Below, one piece after another: positions 1-5,865 of a stretch of 11,013 nt of DNA (position 1 is the first letter of the stretch; every line of letters starts with the position of its first letter). The DNA is from Methanothrix sp. (GTDB taxonomy: Archaea > Halobacteriota > Methanosarcinia > Methanotrichales > Methanotrichaceae), in contig JAQTYS010000074.1 in assembly GCA_028688175.1 (NCBI GenBank), positions 1-11,013 on the forward strand, given 5' to 3'. The notes beneath the pieces are model-generated. The model did not search any database. It worked only from the letters and a program-made list of their open reading frames with translations, and was not told where the DNA came from. Both the position numbers and the translations under genes were made by a program.

Positions 1-90
1 GACGCCCGCTACGAGGGTTACTGGGCTGACTGCGGATACCCATCGGATGACGTGCCAGAGTTAGTATCGGGCGACAAATCTATCTTTTAG
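1..90 (+). CDS. 3' end of an unidentified protein gene (partial)
   Basis: The first frame of the + strand is open from the window edge to a TAG at 88-90, giving a 29-residue C-terminal tail (DARYEGYWADCGYPSDDV then PELVSGDKSIF). The mix of aromatic and acidic residues looks protein-like, but no motif allows a family call. The stop is followed 48 bases later by the tmk start on the same strand, with its own A/T-rich promoter-like stretch between. It could also be a chance open frame, since only 90 bases are visible. Confidence 0.45.
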   Translation, partial: DARYEGYWADCGYPSDDVPELVSGDKSIF

Positions 91-104
91 TGGATTTCCA
101 GCGA

Positions 105-114
105 CAATTTAATC
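105..114 (+). promoter_or_regulatory. Possible TATA box of tmk
   Basis: CAATTTAATC lies about 25-30 bases upstream of the GTG start at 139. That is the spacing expected for an archaeal TATA box serving a leaderless or near-leaderless mRNA. No Shine-Dalgarno sequence is visible before the GTG, which fits a leaderless transcript. Composition-based guess. Confidence 0.35.
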
Positions 115-138
115 ACTCTTTAGCCCCTATTCTGGCTC

Positions 139-783
139 GTGAAGGGACAGCTCATCACCCTGGAGGGCATAGATGGCTCGGGAAAGGGAACCATCGCGAA
201 ACATATTGCGGCAAGGCTTACTGAGATGATGCCTGAGAGGAGACTGGTGCTTACCGCTGAGCCTACGACCGGGCAGGCAGGCCGGATACTGAGGGCGGAA
301 ATGGCAAAAACCTGTGAAGAAGAGTGCGAACCCTCGGTCGCAAGGCGCATGCAAGAGCTTTTTCTCTTTATGGCCGATCATGCCCACCATCTCTCTGAGA
401 CCGTTCTCCCCGCTCTGGAAACTGGCGCAATTGTCCTGTCAGATAGATATGCTGATTCCACCGCTGCTTACCAGGGTGTAACTTTGAGGGGGATTGTGCC
501 GGATCCGGTTTCTTGGATACAAAACATCTATCGACCCTGGAATTTGATGCCCGATATCACACTGCTCTTAATTTTAGATCCGCACATCGCCCTGCAGAGA
601 ATGCAGTCACGTCGGGGGCGGCAGAAGTTCGAGAGACTTGAATTCCTGCGATTGGTGGATGACAACTTCCGGCGAATGGCCGCTTTTGAGCCGCAGCGAT
701 TTGTGCAAATTGATGCCGAGAAAGATGAAAAGAAAGTGGCGGATGATGCTATGGATGCCATCCTCAAGCTCATTGGCAAATAG
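139..783 (+). CDS. tmk: Thymidylate kinase (dTMP kinase)
   Basis: Cytosolic enzyme that phosphorylates dTMP to dTDP with ATP, the last shared step of dTTP synthesis. The 214-residue product has the usual family length. Residues 10-18 form the P-loop GIDGSGKGT. The family DR(Y) signature lies at 102-104 in SDRYADSTAAYQG, where the Arg and Asp contact the dTMP phosphate. An Arg-rich LID-like segment (SRRGRQKFERLEFL) lies around 157-170. The second P-loop-flanking residue is Gly (GKGT) where many homologues have Ser; this is a mild variation. The start is GTG at 139, since the P-loop then sits at the normal distance from the N-terminus and no better start exists. It converges on mptE across a 155-base gap containing a T run (825-829) that may end transcription. 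Confidence 0.93.
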   Translation: MKGQLITLEGIDGSGKGTIAKHIAARLTEMMPERRLVLTAEPTTGQAGRILRAEMAKTCEEECEPSVARRMQELFLFMADHAHHLSETVLPALETGAIVLSDRYADSTAAYQGVTLRGIVPDPVSWIQNIYRPWNLMPDITLLLILDPHIALQRMQSRRGRQKFERLEFLRLVDDNFRRMAAFEPQRFVQIDAEKDEKKVADDAMDAILKLIGK

Positions 784-938
784 ATCGGCTTGATGCATTC
801 ACCAGTGGCTAGCCTCGAGTTATATTTTTGGCAAAATAATGCGGGATTAGAAGCCTACTTACTACACCTCACCCTAAAGTCACAAAGGCACAAATAACGA
901 TCAAACCGGATTTTCTGATAGGCCCTTTCCCAAAGTAA

Positions 939-1565
939 TTAGGCAAGAGCCAATTCAATCAGCTTTTTAGCCCACTCAAGTTTTCTTTTTTTGCGCGGCG
1001 TGACGCTCTCATCCTCAAAGTCAAAGCCCACCAGCTCTATACTGGCTGCGCAAAGCTCCTTGGCCAGGAATACACATCGATCGCCATCTGTAAAACCTCC
1101 GAAGTTGTGCAGGCCTGGGATGGGACGGCACTGCACTGTGCCTATGATTCTCTTCAGCTTCGGAGCGTATCTGATCAAGGCATCCAGATTATCACCATGG
1201 GCATGGACCACCACGATAGAGCCCATCTGATTAGCCTCTAAAATGGCGGGAAATGGTCCATCCAGGTCGGTGACAACAATGTCCGGTACGATGTTGTGCT
1301 CTAAGAGAATGGCTGTGGCTCCATCCGCGGCCAGAAAGACGGCATTCTTTTCTCGGATCTCGCTCAATTCTTTGTCAAGATTCGGAGCATTGCCGCATAC
1401 AATAACCTTCTGCCCGATTACTATTGCCTTTGCGGCTTGCAGCATTGGTCCATGCTCGCGCAAGATCTCTGCCAGGAGCTGTGCTGATTCTTCGTCTCGA
1501 TCTCTAGAAAAACCGAAGTCCTGTAAGATGGCTTGGTAGATTGGCTCCCAGGTCGCGAATTGCAT
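939..1565 (-). CDS. mptE: 6-hydroxymethyl-7,8-dihydropterin pyrophosphokinase MptE (DUF115 family)
   Basis: Archaeal replacement for bacterial FolK. It transfers pyrophosphate from ATP to 6-hydroxymethyl-7,8-dihydropterin, giving the diphosphate used for tetrahydromethanopterin or tetrahydrosarcinapterin, the C1 carrier of methanogenesis. The 208 residues match the family's usual length. Motifs recognised as DUF115: CGNAPNLD (57-64), AADGATA (79-85), VVTDLDGP (97-104), HAHGDNLDA (121-129) and GGFTDGDR (156-163). The last four carry the Asp/His cluster expected to bind Mg-ATP. A Lys/Arg-rich patch (PRKKRKLEWAKK) sits near the C-terminus. The ATG at 1565 lies about 25 bases from a TATA-like stretch and has no Shine-Dalgarno, so the mRNA is probably leaderless. 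The gene is monocistronic here, with a lipoprotein gene behind it and tmk converging on it. Confidence 0.9.
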   Translation of the reverse strand: MQFATWEPIYQAILQDFGFSRDRDEESAQLLAEILREHGPMLQAAKAIVIGQKVIVCGNAPNLDKELSEIREKNAVFLAADGATAILLEHNIVPDIVVTDLDGPFPAILEANQMGSIVVVHAHGDNLDALIRYAPKLKRIIGTVQCRPIPGLHNFGGFTDGDRCVFLAKELCAASIELVGFDFEDESVTPRKKRKLEWAKKLIELALA

Positions 1566-1584
1566 GAGGATGATTAAGGCTGCA

Positions 1585-1596
1585 ATATTTTAAAAT
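1585..1596 (-). promoter_or_regulatory. Probable TATA box of mptE
   Basis: ATTTTAAAATAT on the - strand is centred about 26 bases before the mptE ATG. It fits a leaderless archaeal promoter. No other strong A/T box is nearer. Confidence 0.5.
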
Positions 1597-1640
1597 CTTA
1601 TGTTTAAGAAAAATGAAAAGAGAAAGGAAAAGTCCTCTCT

Positions 1641-2642
1641 CTATGCGGTATTATAGACTCTTGGGAACTCTGCTGTGGTAGGTACCTTGAAGCAGGTGCA
1701 GTCAAAGATGCCCTTGGCGCCCTTGAGACCCAGGTCTCCCCTGTAGGTTAATGGCAGTTCAAGGTAGGGTCCGGAGCAGCAAGGCAGCCAATCCTCCTTC
1801 TTCTGAATCAGATGGTAGGGCACTTCGAGGGTCATGTTCTTCTCGATGTGATAGGTTCCCCAGTAATCCTCATCAATCTCGATGGAGGGATTCTTCCAGG
1901 CGCTCTTGATATCCCAGCCTAATTTGCCCAATGTATCCGGATTGGTTAAGTCAGGCTGAGCGATGTTGGAAGTATCCAGGTAATTCTGGTTTGCTTGCAG
2001 CACGCCGATATGAGCCTTGCCGTCTGTAACATCTTCCACGATCTTCATCTGAGTGTAACCGACGGATTCAAGCTCCGGATCCCAGGTTATGTTCCTCTTG
2101 TCTTTGGCAACGATTTCCAGTTCCTTATCAAGGGCATGAGCATACTCTACCTCATGGTGCATGCTGGTGCCGGCGAGATAGTTCTTTACCCAGGTCTTCT
2201 CCTTGAGCAAAGAACTGTAGTCCAGCGGGTTTGCTGCATAATATCCGGTGCCGACAGCGATCTTCATGGGTGCATAGACCATGGCTACATCTTCTTTAAA
2301 CTGGATGCAGTCCTGTTGGAAGTCGTTGTAGTCGGAGTATGTATTATGCGTCGAGCGATCCAGGTTCTGGTAGGTCAATGTGGCCTCGCTGTTCAAAGAG
2401 CCGGAGCCGTGAGCATAATTCTTGACCGCGACGTTTCCTGCCTTAGCATACAGGTAGGTCATAAAGTAACCATTTCCTTGCACGCTCTGCTCAAAGTCGA
2501 ATGTCCTGTTGCTCTCTGCGTATCCATTCGGGTAGGTCGGAGATGCAGGCCAAGTTGTAGTTTGAACCGGCCAAGCAGTGGAACACCCTATAAGAGCTAC
2601 TAAAACCATTGCTACTAATACTGTTAGTATAGCCTTCTTCAG
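1641..2642 (-). CDS. Secreted lipoprotein of unknown function, probable CTG start
   Basis: The product starts with a textbook lipoprotein signal: two Lys, a hydrophobic stretch (AILTVLVAMVLVA) and a lipobox LIGC followed by Ser. It should be exported and held on the outer face of the membrane by the Cys. The mature part (about 310 residues) is rich in Tyr, Asn and Thr and has no domain I recognise. A C-terminal region carries paired cysteines (LPCCSGP and FDCTCF) that could form disulfides or bind metal. The open frame reaches back to a GTG at 2672. However, a strong Shine-Dalgarno GGAGGG (2649-2654) lies inside that frame, and the predicted transcript start falls downstream of the GTG. CTG at 2642 sits 6 bases after the Shine-Dalgarno and begins the signal peptide exactly, so I chose it; the GTG is the alternative. 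Probably a lineage-specific surface protein, by inference only. Confidence 0.75.
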   Translation of the reverse strand: MKKAILTVLVAMVLVALIGCSTAWPVQTTTWPASPTYPNGYAESNRTFDFEQSVQGNGYFMTYLYAKAGNVAVKNYAHGSGSLNSEATLTYQNLDRSTHNTYSDYNDFQQDCIQFKEDVAMVYAPMKIAVGTGYYAANPLDYSSLLKEKTWVKNYLAGTSMHHEVEYAHALDKELEIVAKDKRNITWDPELESVGYTQMKIVEDVTDGKAHIGVLQANQNYLDTSNIAQPDLTNPDTLGKLGWDIKSAWKNPSIEIDEDYWGTYHIEKNMTLEVPYHLIQKKEDWLPCCSGPYLELPLTYRGDLGLKGAKGIFDCTCFKVPTTAEFPRVYNTA

Positions 2643-2648
2643 ATCAAT

Positions 2649-2654
2649 CCCTCC
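2649..2654 (-). promoter_or_regulatory. Ribosome binding site deciding the lipoprotein start
   Basis: GGAGGG on the - strand, 6 bases before CTG 2642-2640. It is one of the strongest Shine-Dalgarno matches in the window. The only in-frame codon at proper distance is that CTG, since no in-frame ATG, GTG or TTG lies there. Confidence 0.6.
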
Positions 2655-2676
2655 ATCTAAAGCGAATAACACTATT

Positions 2677-2687
2677 CTTTAAATTAT
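2677..2687 (-). promoter_or_regulatory. Probable TATA box of the lipoprotein gene
   Basis: ATAATTTAAAG on the - strand. Adding the usual 25-27 bases puts the transcript start near 2656, just before the GGAGGG and downstream of the GTG at 2672. It lies about 50 bases inside the flank of the TnpB element, so the promoter itself is not part of the element. Confidence 0.45.
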
Positions 2688-2736
2688 CCTGCTTTTCGTA
2701 AGTCAACGCACCTATTTTAATCTGTTGATTGCCTTT

Positions 2737-2774
2737 GTGAACTACCGCGTCCTGAAGGGCGCGGCTTCCCACTT
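2737..2774 (-). ncRNA. 3' scaffold end of a TnpB guide RNA (omega/reRNA)
   Basis: In this family a non-coding RNA overlaps the 3' end of tnpB and runs past the right end, so flanking DNA becomes the guide. Here the tnpB 3' end carries GGGAAG, then an 8-bp stem (one C-A mismatch) with a TTCA loop at 2745-2764, then TAGTTCAC. The guide would be read from 2736 downward, starting AAAGGCAATC. The 5' boundary of the RNA cannot be seen and lies within tnpB. Confidence 0.5.
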
Positions 2775-3866
2775 CATAGCCAAAACTTGCCTCAATGATA
2801 TGTGATGTAGAGGTTTTGGTTCTATGGGCGCTACGGGCTGTTCCATCCCTGCGAGGAGTATGTTCCTGGAAGCATTGTAGTCTCGATCACACGAGAATCC
2901 GCAATAAGGGCACTCATGTACTCGGACAGACAGATCTTTCTTTATGATGCTTCCACAAGCAGAACACCTTTGAGTGGTGTTCCTGGGATCTATTTTTATC
3001 AGCTTTCGACCAGCACTCTGAGCCTTGTACGAAAGCATGAATATGAATTTGGACCAGGATGCATCATGGATGCTGCGATGCATACCATTATTATGGCCTT
3101 TCTCTTTCAGACCTTTGACATCAAGATCCTCAACGCAAATGATATCGAAGTTATTGACATATATCCGTGAGAGCTTATGCAGGAAATCATCTCGTTGGCA
3201 GTTGATTCTCTTATGCAGCTTGGCAATCTTACCCTTGATCATCCTATAATTTTTCGATCCCTTCACAGCTCTGGCTAGCTTTCTTTGCAGTCCGACAAGC
3301 TTATCTTCGGACTGTTCTGCACATCTTGGATTCTCTATCTCATTGCCAACAGAATCAACCACAAAGGAAGTCAAACCGACATCCAAACCTACTGCTTCTC
3401 CAGTTTCCGGTAACTGCTGTGGTTCCTGATCGGCCTGGACTATGGCGAACCATCTCTCGCCTTCTCTCTTGATTATGACGGCTTTGATGCAACCTTCAAT
3501 CTTTCGATAGATCTTGAATTGGTTGTAATTCAGGGTATTGTACCAACCATACCCTTTGAAGCGAATATGACCGATCTTCCGACCGTTCTTCTTTGATGTC
3601 GAAAGTCCTTTGATGTTAGACCAAAGAGTGTAATTCACCATCTGAAGAACTTTAGAGTAGACGAGATTCAGCTTCGGATTTGTGAGCTTCAAAGAAGGAA
3701 TCATGTTCTGAGAATCATAGGTCTTGAGCTTGATGCCGTTTCGTTTTGCTTCATTCAGGTCTTGGAGAAGCCGATTATAGAGCCACCTGCAAGCATCCAA
3801 ATTCTCCGCTAACTTCCATGCAGTGACCTTGTTAGGGAAGATGGGATACTTGTAGCTGATTATCAT
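2742..3866 (-). CDS. tnpB: TnpB RNA-guided nuclease, IS1341/IS605 OrfB family
   Basis: Full-length at 374 residues. TnpB proteins are RNA-guided DNA nucleases, ancestors of Cas12, that cut next to a short target-adjacent motif and help the element persist. The order is typical: N-terminal helix-turn-helix-like segment (KYPIFPNKVTAWKL and CRWLYNRLL), the FKGYGWYNTLNY region near 103-114, and then split RuvC. The catalytic acids appear intact: Asp162 in GLDVGL, Glu246 in CVEDLDVKGL and Asp329 in DRDYNASRNI. The zinc ribbon has Cys301, Cys304, Cys319 and Cys322. ATG 3866 is preceded by a TATA box about 26 bases away, so the mRNA is probably leaderless. The last codons lie within the guide-RNA hairpin. 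There is no frameshift or internal stop, so the protein is probably functional. It lies upstream of, and codirectional with, the lipoprotein gene. Confidence 0.93.
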   Translation of the reverse strand: MIISYKYPIFPNKVTAWKLAENLDACRWLYNRLLQDLNEAKRNGIKLKTYDSQNMIPSLKLTNPKLNLVYSKVLQMVNYTLWSNIKGLSTSKKNGRKIGHIRFKGYGWYNTLNYNQFKIYRKIEGCIKAVIIKREGERWFAIVQADQEPQQLPETGEAVGLDVGLTSFVVDSVGNEIENPRCAEQSEDKLVGLQRKLARAVKGSKNYRMIKGKIAKLHKRINCQRDDFLHKLSRIYVNNFDIICVEDLDVKGLKEKGHNNGMHRSIHDASWSKFIFMLSYKAQSAGRKLIKIDPRNTTQRCSACGSIIKKDLSVRVHECPYCGFSCDRDYNASRNILLAGMEQPVAPIEPKPLHHISLRQVLAMKWEAAPFRTR

Positions 3867-3886
3867 AAATACAGATATGCATACTT

Positions 3887-3896
3887 AATATTTATA
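3887..3896 (-). promoter_or_regulatory. TATA box of tnpB
   Basis: TATAAATATT on the - strand, centred about 26 bases before the tnpB ATG. It is a near-consensus archaeal TATA box at leaderless distance. Confidence 0.6.
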
Positions 3897-3946
3897 TTAG
3901 TTGAGGGCAGCGCGAAAGTAATCATGGCAAAGGACTCCGCTTTCAT

Positions 3947-4047
3947 CCTCACCCTGAAGGATGGGGACTTCCCGCTCCGTCCCTCGCAATCCTACAAGTT
4001 AAAGAGAGAGATACATTCCCTCTTGCGGCAATCAGATTGCATCTCAT
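3947..4047 (-). pseudogene. Decayed right end of a second TnpB-type element
   Basis: The - strand carries GGGAAG, then an 8-bp stem with one mismatch and a TTCA loop (3947-3966). This is the same architecture, order and orientation as the right end of the intact tnpB at 2745-2774. The frame that reads through it ends GAGSPHPSG then TGA (stop 3949-3951), resembling the Gly-Ser-Pro-rich tails of TnpB proteins; it can be followed back to about 4047 without clear RuvC or zinc-ribbon motifs. The TTCAC end is not present, so this appears to be a remnant. It could instead be a subterminal hairpin of the neighbouring element's left end. Confidence 0.4.
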
Positions 4048-4170
4048 AACCAAAAGGTTAATACGTAAAGGGTTTCTCGATATGTAGTAGTATGTTCGCT
4101 CCTATCGATCTTATGATCAGGTCATCTTTTGGTCAAAAACATTTACAAGAGAATCAAATGGGATTAACGA

Positions 4171-4179
4171 TTATATAAG
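4171..4179 (+). promoter_or_regulatory. TATA box of the coiled-coil gene
   Basis: TTATATAAG on the + strand. The usual 25-base spacing puts the transcript start near 4200, at the first base of a 9-bp stem. The transcript would therefore begin with the structured leader. Confidence 0.6.
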
Positions 4180-4199
4180 ATCTGAAAATCGAGCATGCA

Positions 4200-4328
4200 A
4201 GAAACCCCACCATGTATCGTGCAAGAAGAGAAGACCCATGTCACCCAAGGCATGGGGTTTCCGGGTTTATTGGTCCTAAATTGGGACCAAACCCCAGCCG
4301 CAGGCTGGAACAGGAGGATAAACGGGGG
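4200..4328 (+). promoter_or_regulatory. Structured 5' leader with competing hairpins
   Basis: Between the predicted transcript start and the ATG at 4329 the sequence holds three perfect stems. GAAACCCCA (4201-4209) pairs with TGGGGTTTC (4253-4261). TTGGTCC (4270-4276) pairs with GGACCAA (4284-4290). CCAGCC (4294-4299) pairs with GGCTGG (4303-4308) around a 3-base loop. A second AAACCCCA at 4289-4296 could pair with the same TGGGGTTT, excluding the first stem and disrupting the other two. This is the arrangement of a conformational switch just before a ribosome binding site (4312-4317). I do not recognise a known riboswitch class; the role is inference. Confidence 0.45.
4312..4317 (+). promoter_or_regulatory. 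Ribosome binding site of the coiled-coil gene
   Basis: AGGAGG, 11 bases before ATG 4329, a slightly long gap. A GGGGG run (4324-4328) sits directly against the ATG. The site follows immediately after the last leader hairpin (4294-4308), so folding there could affect access to it. Confidence 0.5.
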
Positions 4329-5189
4329 ATGCTGGCAGAACTGGAAGATAAGAGAGGCAAACTCAGACAGGAGTCCCTTGCCTTCAAGGATCGAAGAAGC
4401 CAACTGAATGCTGAAGCGAGCAAATGGGCAGCTAAGCGAAATGAGCTGAACAAGGCCACCAAAGAGCTGATAGACAAGGCCCAGGAACTCAAGAAGCTGC
4501 GAGATGAAAATAACAAGAATGTGGCTGATTCCAAGAAGGACAGGGATGAGTACAATGAGAAGACCAATCAACTCTATGCAAGGATAGACGATATCCGCAA
4601 GAAGTACAACCTCACTGGAGAGCGCTCCATAAGGGATCTGCGCCGCGAGATAGATCACTTGGAGTTCCGCCAGCAGACTGAGGTCTTAAGTCCGGATAAG
4701 GAGAAGCAACTGGTCGATAAGATCGCCGCTTTGCATGCAGAGTTTCGAGGCAGAAAAGAGCAGCTTGAGAAGAATGAGGAGCTTAGAAAGCTTCTCGATG
4801 AAGCGCAAGCTATGAGAGATCAGGCTTCCGACCACCACGATCGGGTTACCAAGTTTGCAGAAATGGCTCAGGAATACCACGATCAGATGATAGCCACCTT
4901 CAAAGAAGCCGATCAGACTCGTGCTGAAGCCGATGCTGCTCACAAGGAGTTCGTGAAAGCCCAGGAGGCTGCTGATGAGCAGCATAAAGAGTTCATCCGC
5001 ACTCAAAGAGAGGTTCGCGACTTCGAAAAGGTCATTGTGGGCTTGAAGAAGAAGAACCGGGACATTAAGGAAGATCGCGCCAAAGAGGTTGCCAAGCGCG
5101 AGGCAGAGGATATCCTTACCCACTTCAGGCAGGGCGAGAAGCTGAATACAGTCGACCTACTAAGGCTGCAGCGTGCCGGCCTGGTTTGA
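4329..5189 (+). CDS. Archaeal coiled-coil protein (COG1340-like), function unknown
   Basis: 286 residues from ATG 4329, almost entirely charged and helical: long runs of Glu, Lys, Arg, Gln and Ala with heptad-like Leu/Ile spacing, no signal peptide and no membrane segment. It begins MLAELEDKRGKLRQES and resembles the conserved euryarchaeal cytoplasmic coiled-coil proteins (COG1340) whose N-terminus has the repeated pattern RxELN, as in KRNELNKATKELIDK. A short non-coiled break (YNLTGERSIRDL) around residues 95-106 separates two helical regions. The C-terminus (TVDLLRLQRAGLV) is a small apolar tail. The frame stays open back to 4212, but that part covers the leader hairpins and its translation looks unlike the rest, so I start at 4329. 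The biochemical role is unknown. The gene is monocistronic with a hairpin behind it. Confidence 0.8.
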   Translation: MLAELEDKRGKLRQESLAFKDRRSQLNAEASKWAAKRNELNKATKELIDKAQELKKLRDENNKNVADSKKDRDEYNEKTNQLYARIDDIRKKYNLTGERSIRDLRREIDHLEFRQQTEVLSPDKEKQLVDKIAALHAEFRGRKEQLEKNEELRKLLDEAQAMRDQASDHHDRVTKFAEMAQEYHDQMIATFKEADQTRAEADAAHKEFVKAQEAADEQHKEFIRTQREVRDFEKVIVGLKKKNRDIKEDRAKEVAKREAEDILTHFRQGEKLNTVDLLRLQRAGLV

Positions 5190-5212
5190 TTTGATCTAAT
5201 CTCAATACTTAT

Positions 5213-5240
5213 GGGCAGAGGATCTGCCCCTCTTAGATTT
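5213..5240 (+). terminator. Hairpin with T-rich tail after the coiled-coil gene
   Basis: GGGCAGA (5213-5219) pairs perfectly with TCTGCCC (5223-5229) around GGA. It is followed by CTCTTAGATTTT. It lies 24 bases after the stop and just before the next promoter, as expected for a terminator, though archaeal termination depends mainly on the T tract. Confidence 0.45.
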
Positions 5241-5250
5241 TATAAATTTA
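5239..5250 (+). promoter_or_regulatory. TATA box of the cgi121-DUF2150 unit
   Basis: TTTATAAATTTA on the + strand. The expected transcript start is near 5271, downstream of the ATG at 5263 and upstream of the chosen start at 5338, which supports the shorter Cgi121. Confidence 0.55.
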
Positions 5251-5337
5251 GAACTCCTTTAGATGCTTCTGAGAAACGATTGCCGATTCTGCATACAAGA
5301 CCGTAAGCTTTTAAGCCTCCTCATCAGATCGGAATTG

Positions 5338-5838
5338 ATGAATGAGATTCGCCTGCTCTTCGGAAAGCCGGTTATAAGGGACAAATGGCAGCTCATATCA
5401 GCTATCAAGGATCTAAAGTCGCGTCATGGCTGCATAGTGCAGGCCTTCGACGCAGATAAGATCGCAAGTGAGAGACACCTACGCTTTGCCGTCCAGAAGG
5501 CGCTGACAGCATTTTCCGAAGCGAGAAATATCGCAAAAGATGAGGGAATGGAGATCATGCGTTATGCCTCGGGCGAGAGGCAGATTGAGAGAGCCCTTTT
5601 CATGCGTGTATCGGATATTACGCAAAGAATTGCACTTGTTATCGTTGGCTTTGGCTCTCAGCCGGACGCCTCGGAGCTATCCCGGATCATAGAGCTGGAC
5701 GGACTGGGTTGTTCGTTTAGTGCAAAAGCTGTAATAGAGGCTTTTAATATCTCTTCCGAGGAGCTATGTGCCGTGGGCGAGGAAAGAATCGAAGATCTGG
5801 TCATCGAAAGGGTGGCCCTGGTGGACACATATCGGTAA
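5338..5838 (+). CDS. cgi121: KEOPS complex subunit Cgi121
   Basis: Cgi121 (PF08617) is the KEOPS subunit that binds the 3' CCA tail of tRNA and recruits it for N6-threonylcarbamoylation of A37 (t6A). From ATG 5338 the product has 166 residues, the normal size, and starts MNEIRLLFGKPVI like archaeal homologues. Family features: HGCIVQAFDADKIASERHL (30-48), a helical stretch with FSEARNIAKDEGMEIM (59-74), RYASGERQIERAL (75-87, the classic motif), and the strand ALVIVGFG (99-106). The frame extends 25 codons upstream to ATG 5263, but that start precedes the predicted transcript start and adds a Cys-rich tail not expected in the family. No strong Shine-Dalgarno is seen. It is followed 27 bases later by the DUF2150 gene, the pairing typical of Methanosarcinales. 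No other KEOPS gene lies in the window. Confidence 0.85.
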   Translation: MNEIRLLFGKPVIRDKWQLISAIKDLKSRHGCIVQAFDADKIASERHLRFAVQKALTAFSEARNIAKDEGMEIMRYASGERQIERALFMRVSDITQRIALVIVGFGSQPDASELSRIIELDGLGCSFSAKAVIEAFNISSEELCAVGEERIEDLVIERVALVDTYR

Positions 5839-5865
5839 ACTGCAAAATTAAGGATGAGTTGTAAA

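Larger units (their letters stand above)
2737..3900 (-). mobile_element. IS200/IS605-group element of IS1341 type (tnpB only)
   Basis: The element contains a complete tnpB and no tnpA anywhere in the window. The right end is placed at TTCAC (2737-2741 on the - strand), directly after the tnpB stop and a GC-rich hairpin (2745-2764), the usual layout in this group. The left end cannot be fixed, because these elements lack inverted repeats and target duplications; 3900 is only an approximate limit just beyond the tnpB promoter. Without TnpA in cis, movement would need a transposase from elsewhere. Confidence 0.55.

Noticed and set aside
784..938. Possible small gene or RNA between tmk and mptE
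   Set aside because: There is no open frame with a start signal, no tRNA-like arms and no strong hairpin, only a T run after tmk. It is treated as an ordinary convergent gap.
1995..2603. 202-codon open frame on + opposite the lipoprotein gene
   Set aside because: It is antisense to a gene with a clear signal peptide and lipobox. Its translation has no coherent motif, and its length is explained by codon bias of the true gene.
2742..4200. Possible tnpA partner for the TnpB element
   Set aside because: No small HUH transposase frame is present on either strand near tnpB, so the element is tnpB-only as far as visible.
4212..4328. N-terminal extension of the coiled-coil protein from ATG 4212
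   Set aside because: The segment covers the leader hairpins, is Pro/Gly/Arg-rich unlike the rest, and has no ribosome binding site. ATG 4329 follows AGGAGG and begins the family-like sequence.
4164..4658. 164-codon hydrophobic frame on - opposite the coiled-coil gene
   Set aside because: The complement of Lys/Glu-rich coiled-coil codons reads as Leu/Phe/Ser, so it imitates a membrane protein. No promoter or ribosome binding site supports it.
5263..5337. 25-codon upstream extension of Cgi121 from ATG 5263
   Set aside because: The predicted transcript start (about 5271) is downstream of it, and homologues begin near MNEIRLLFG.
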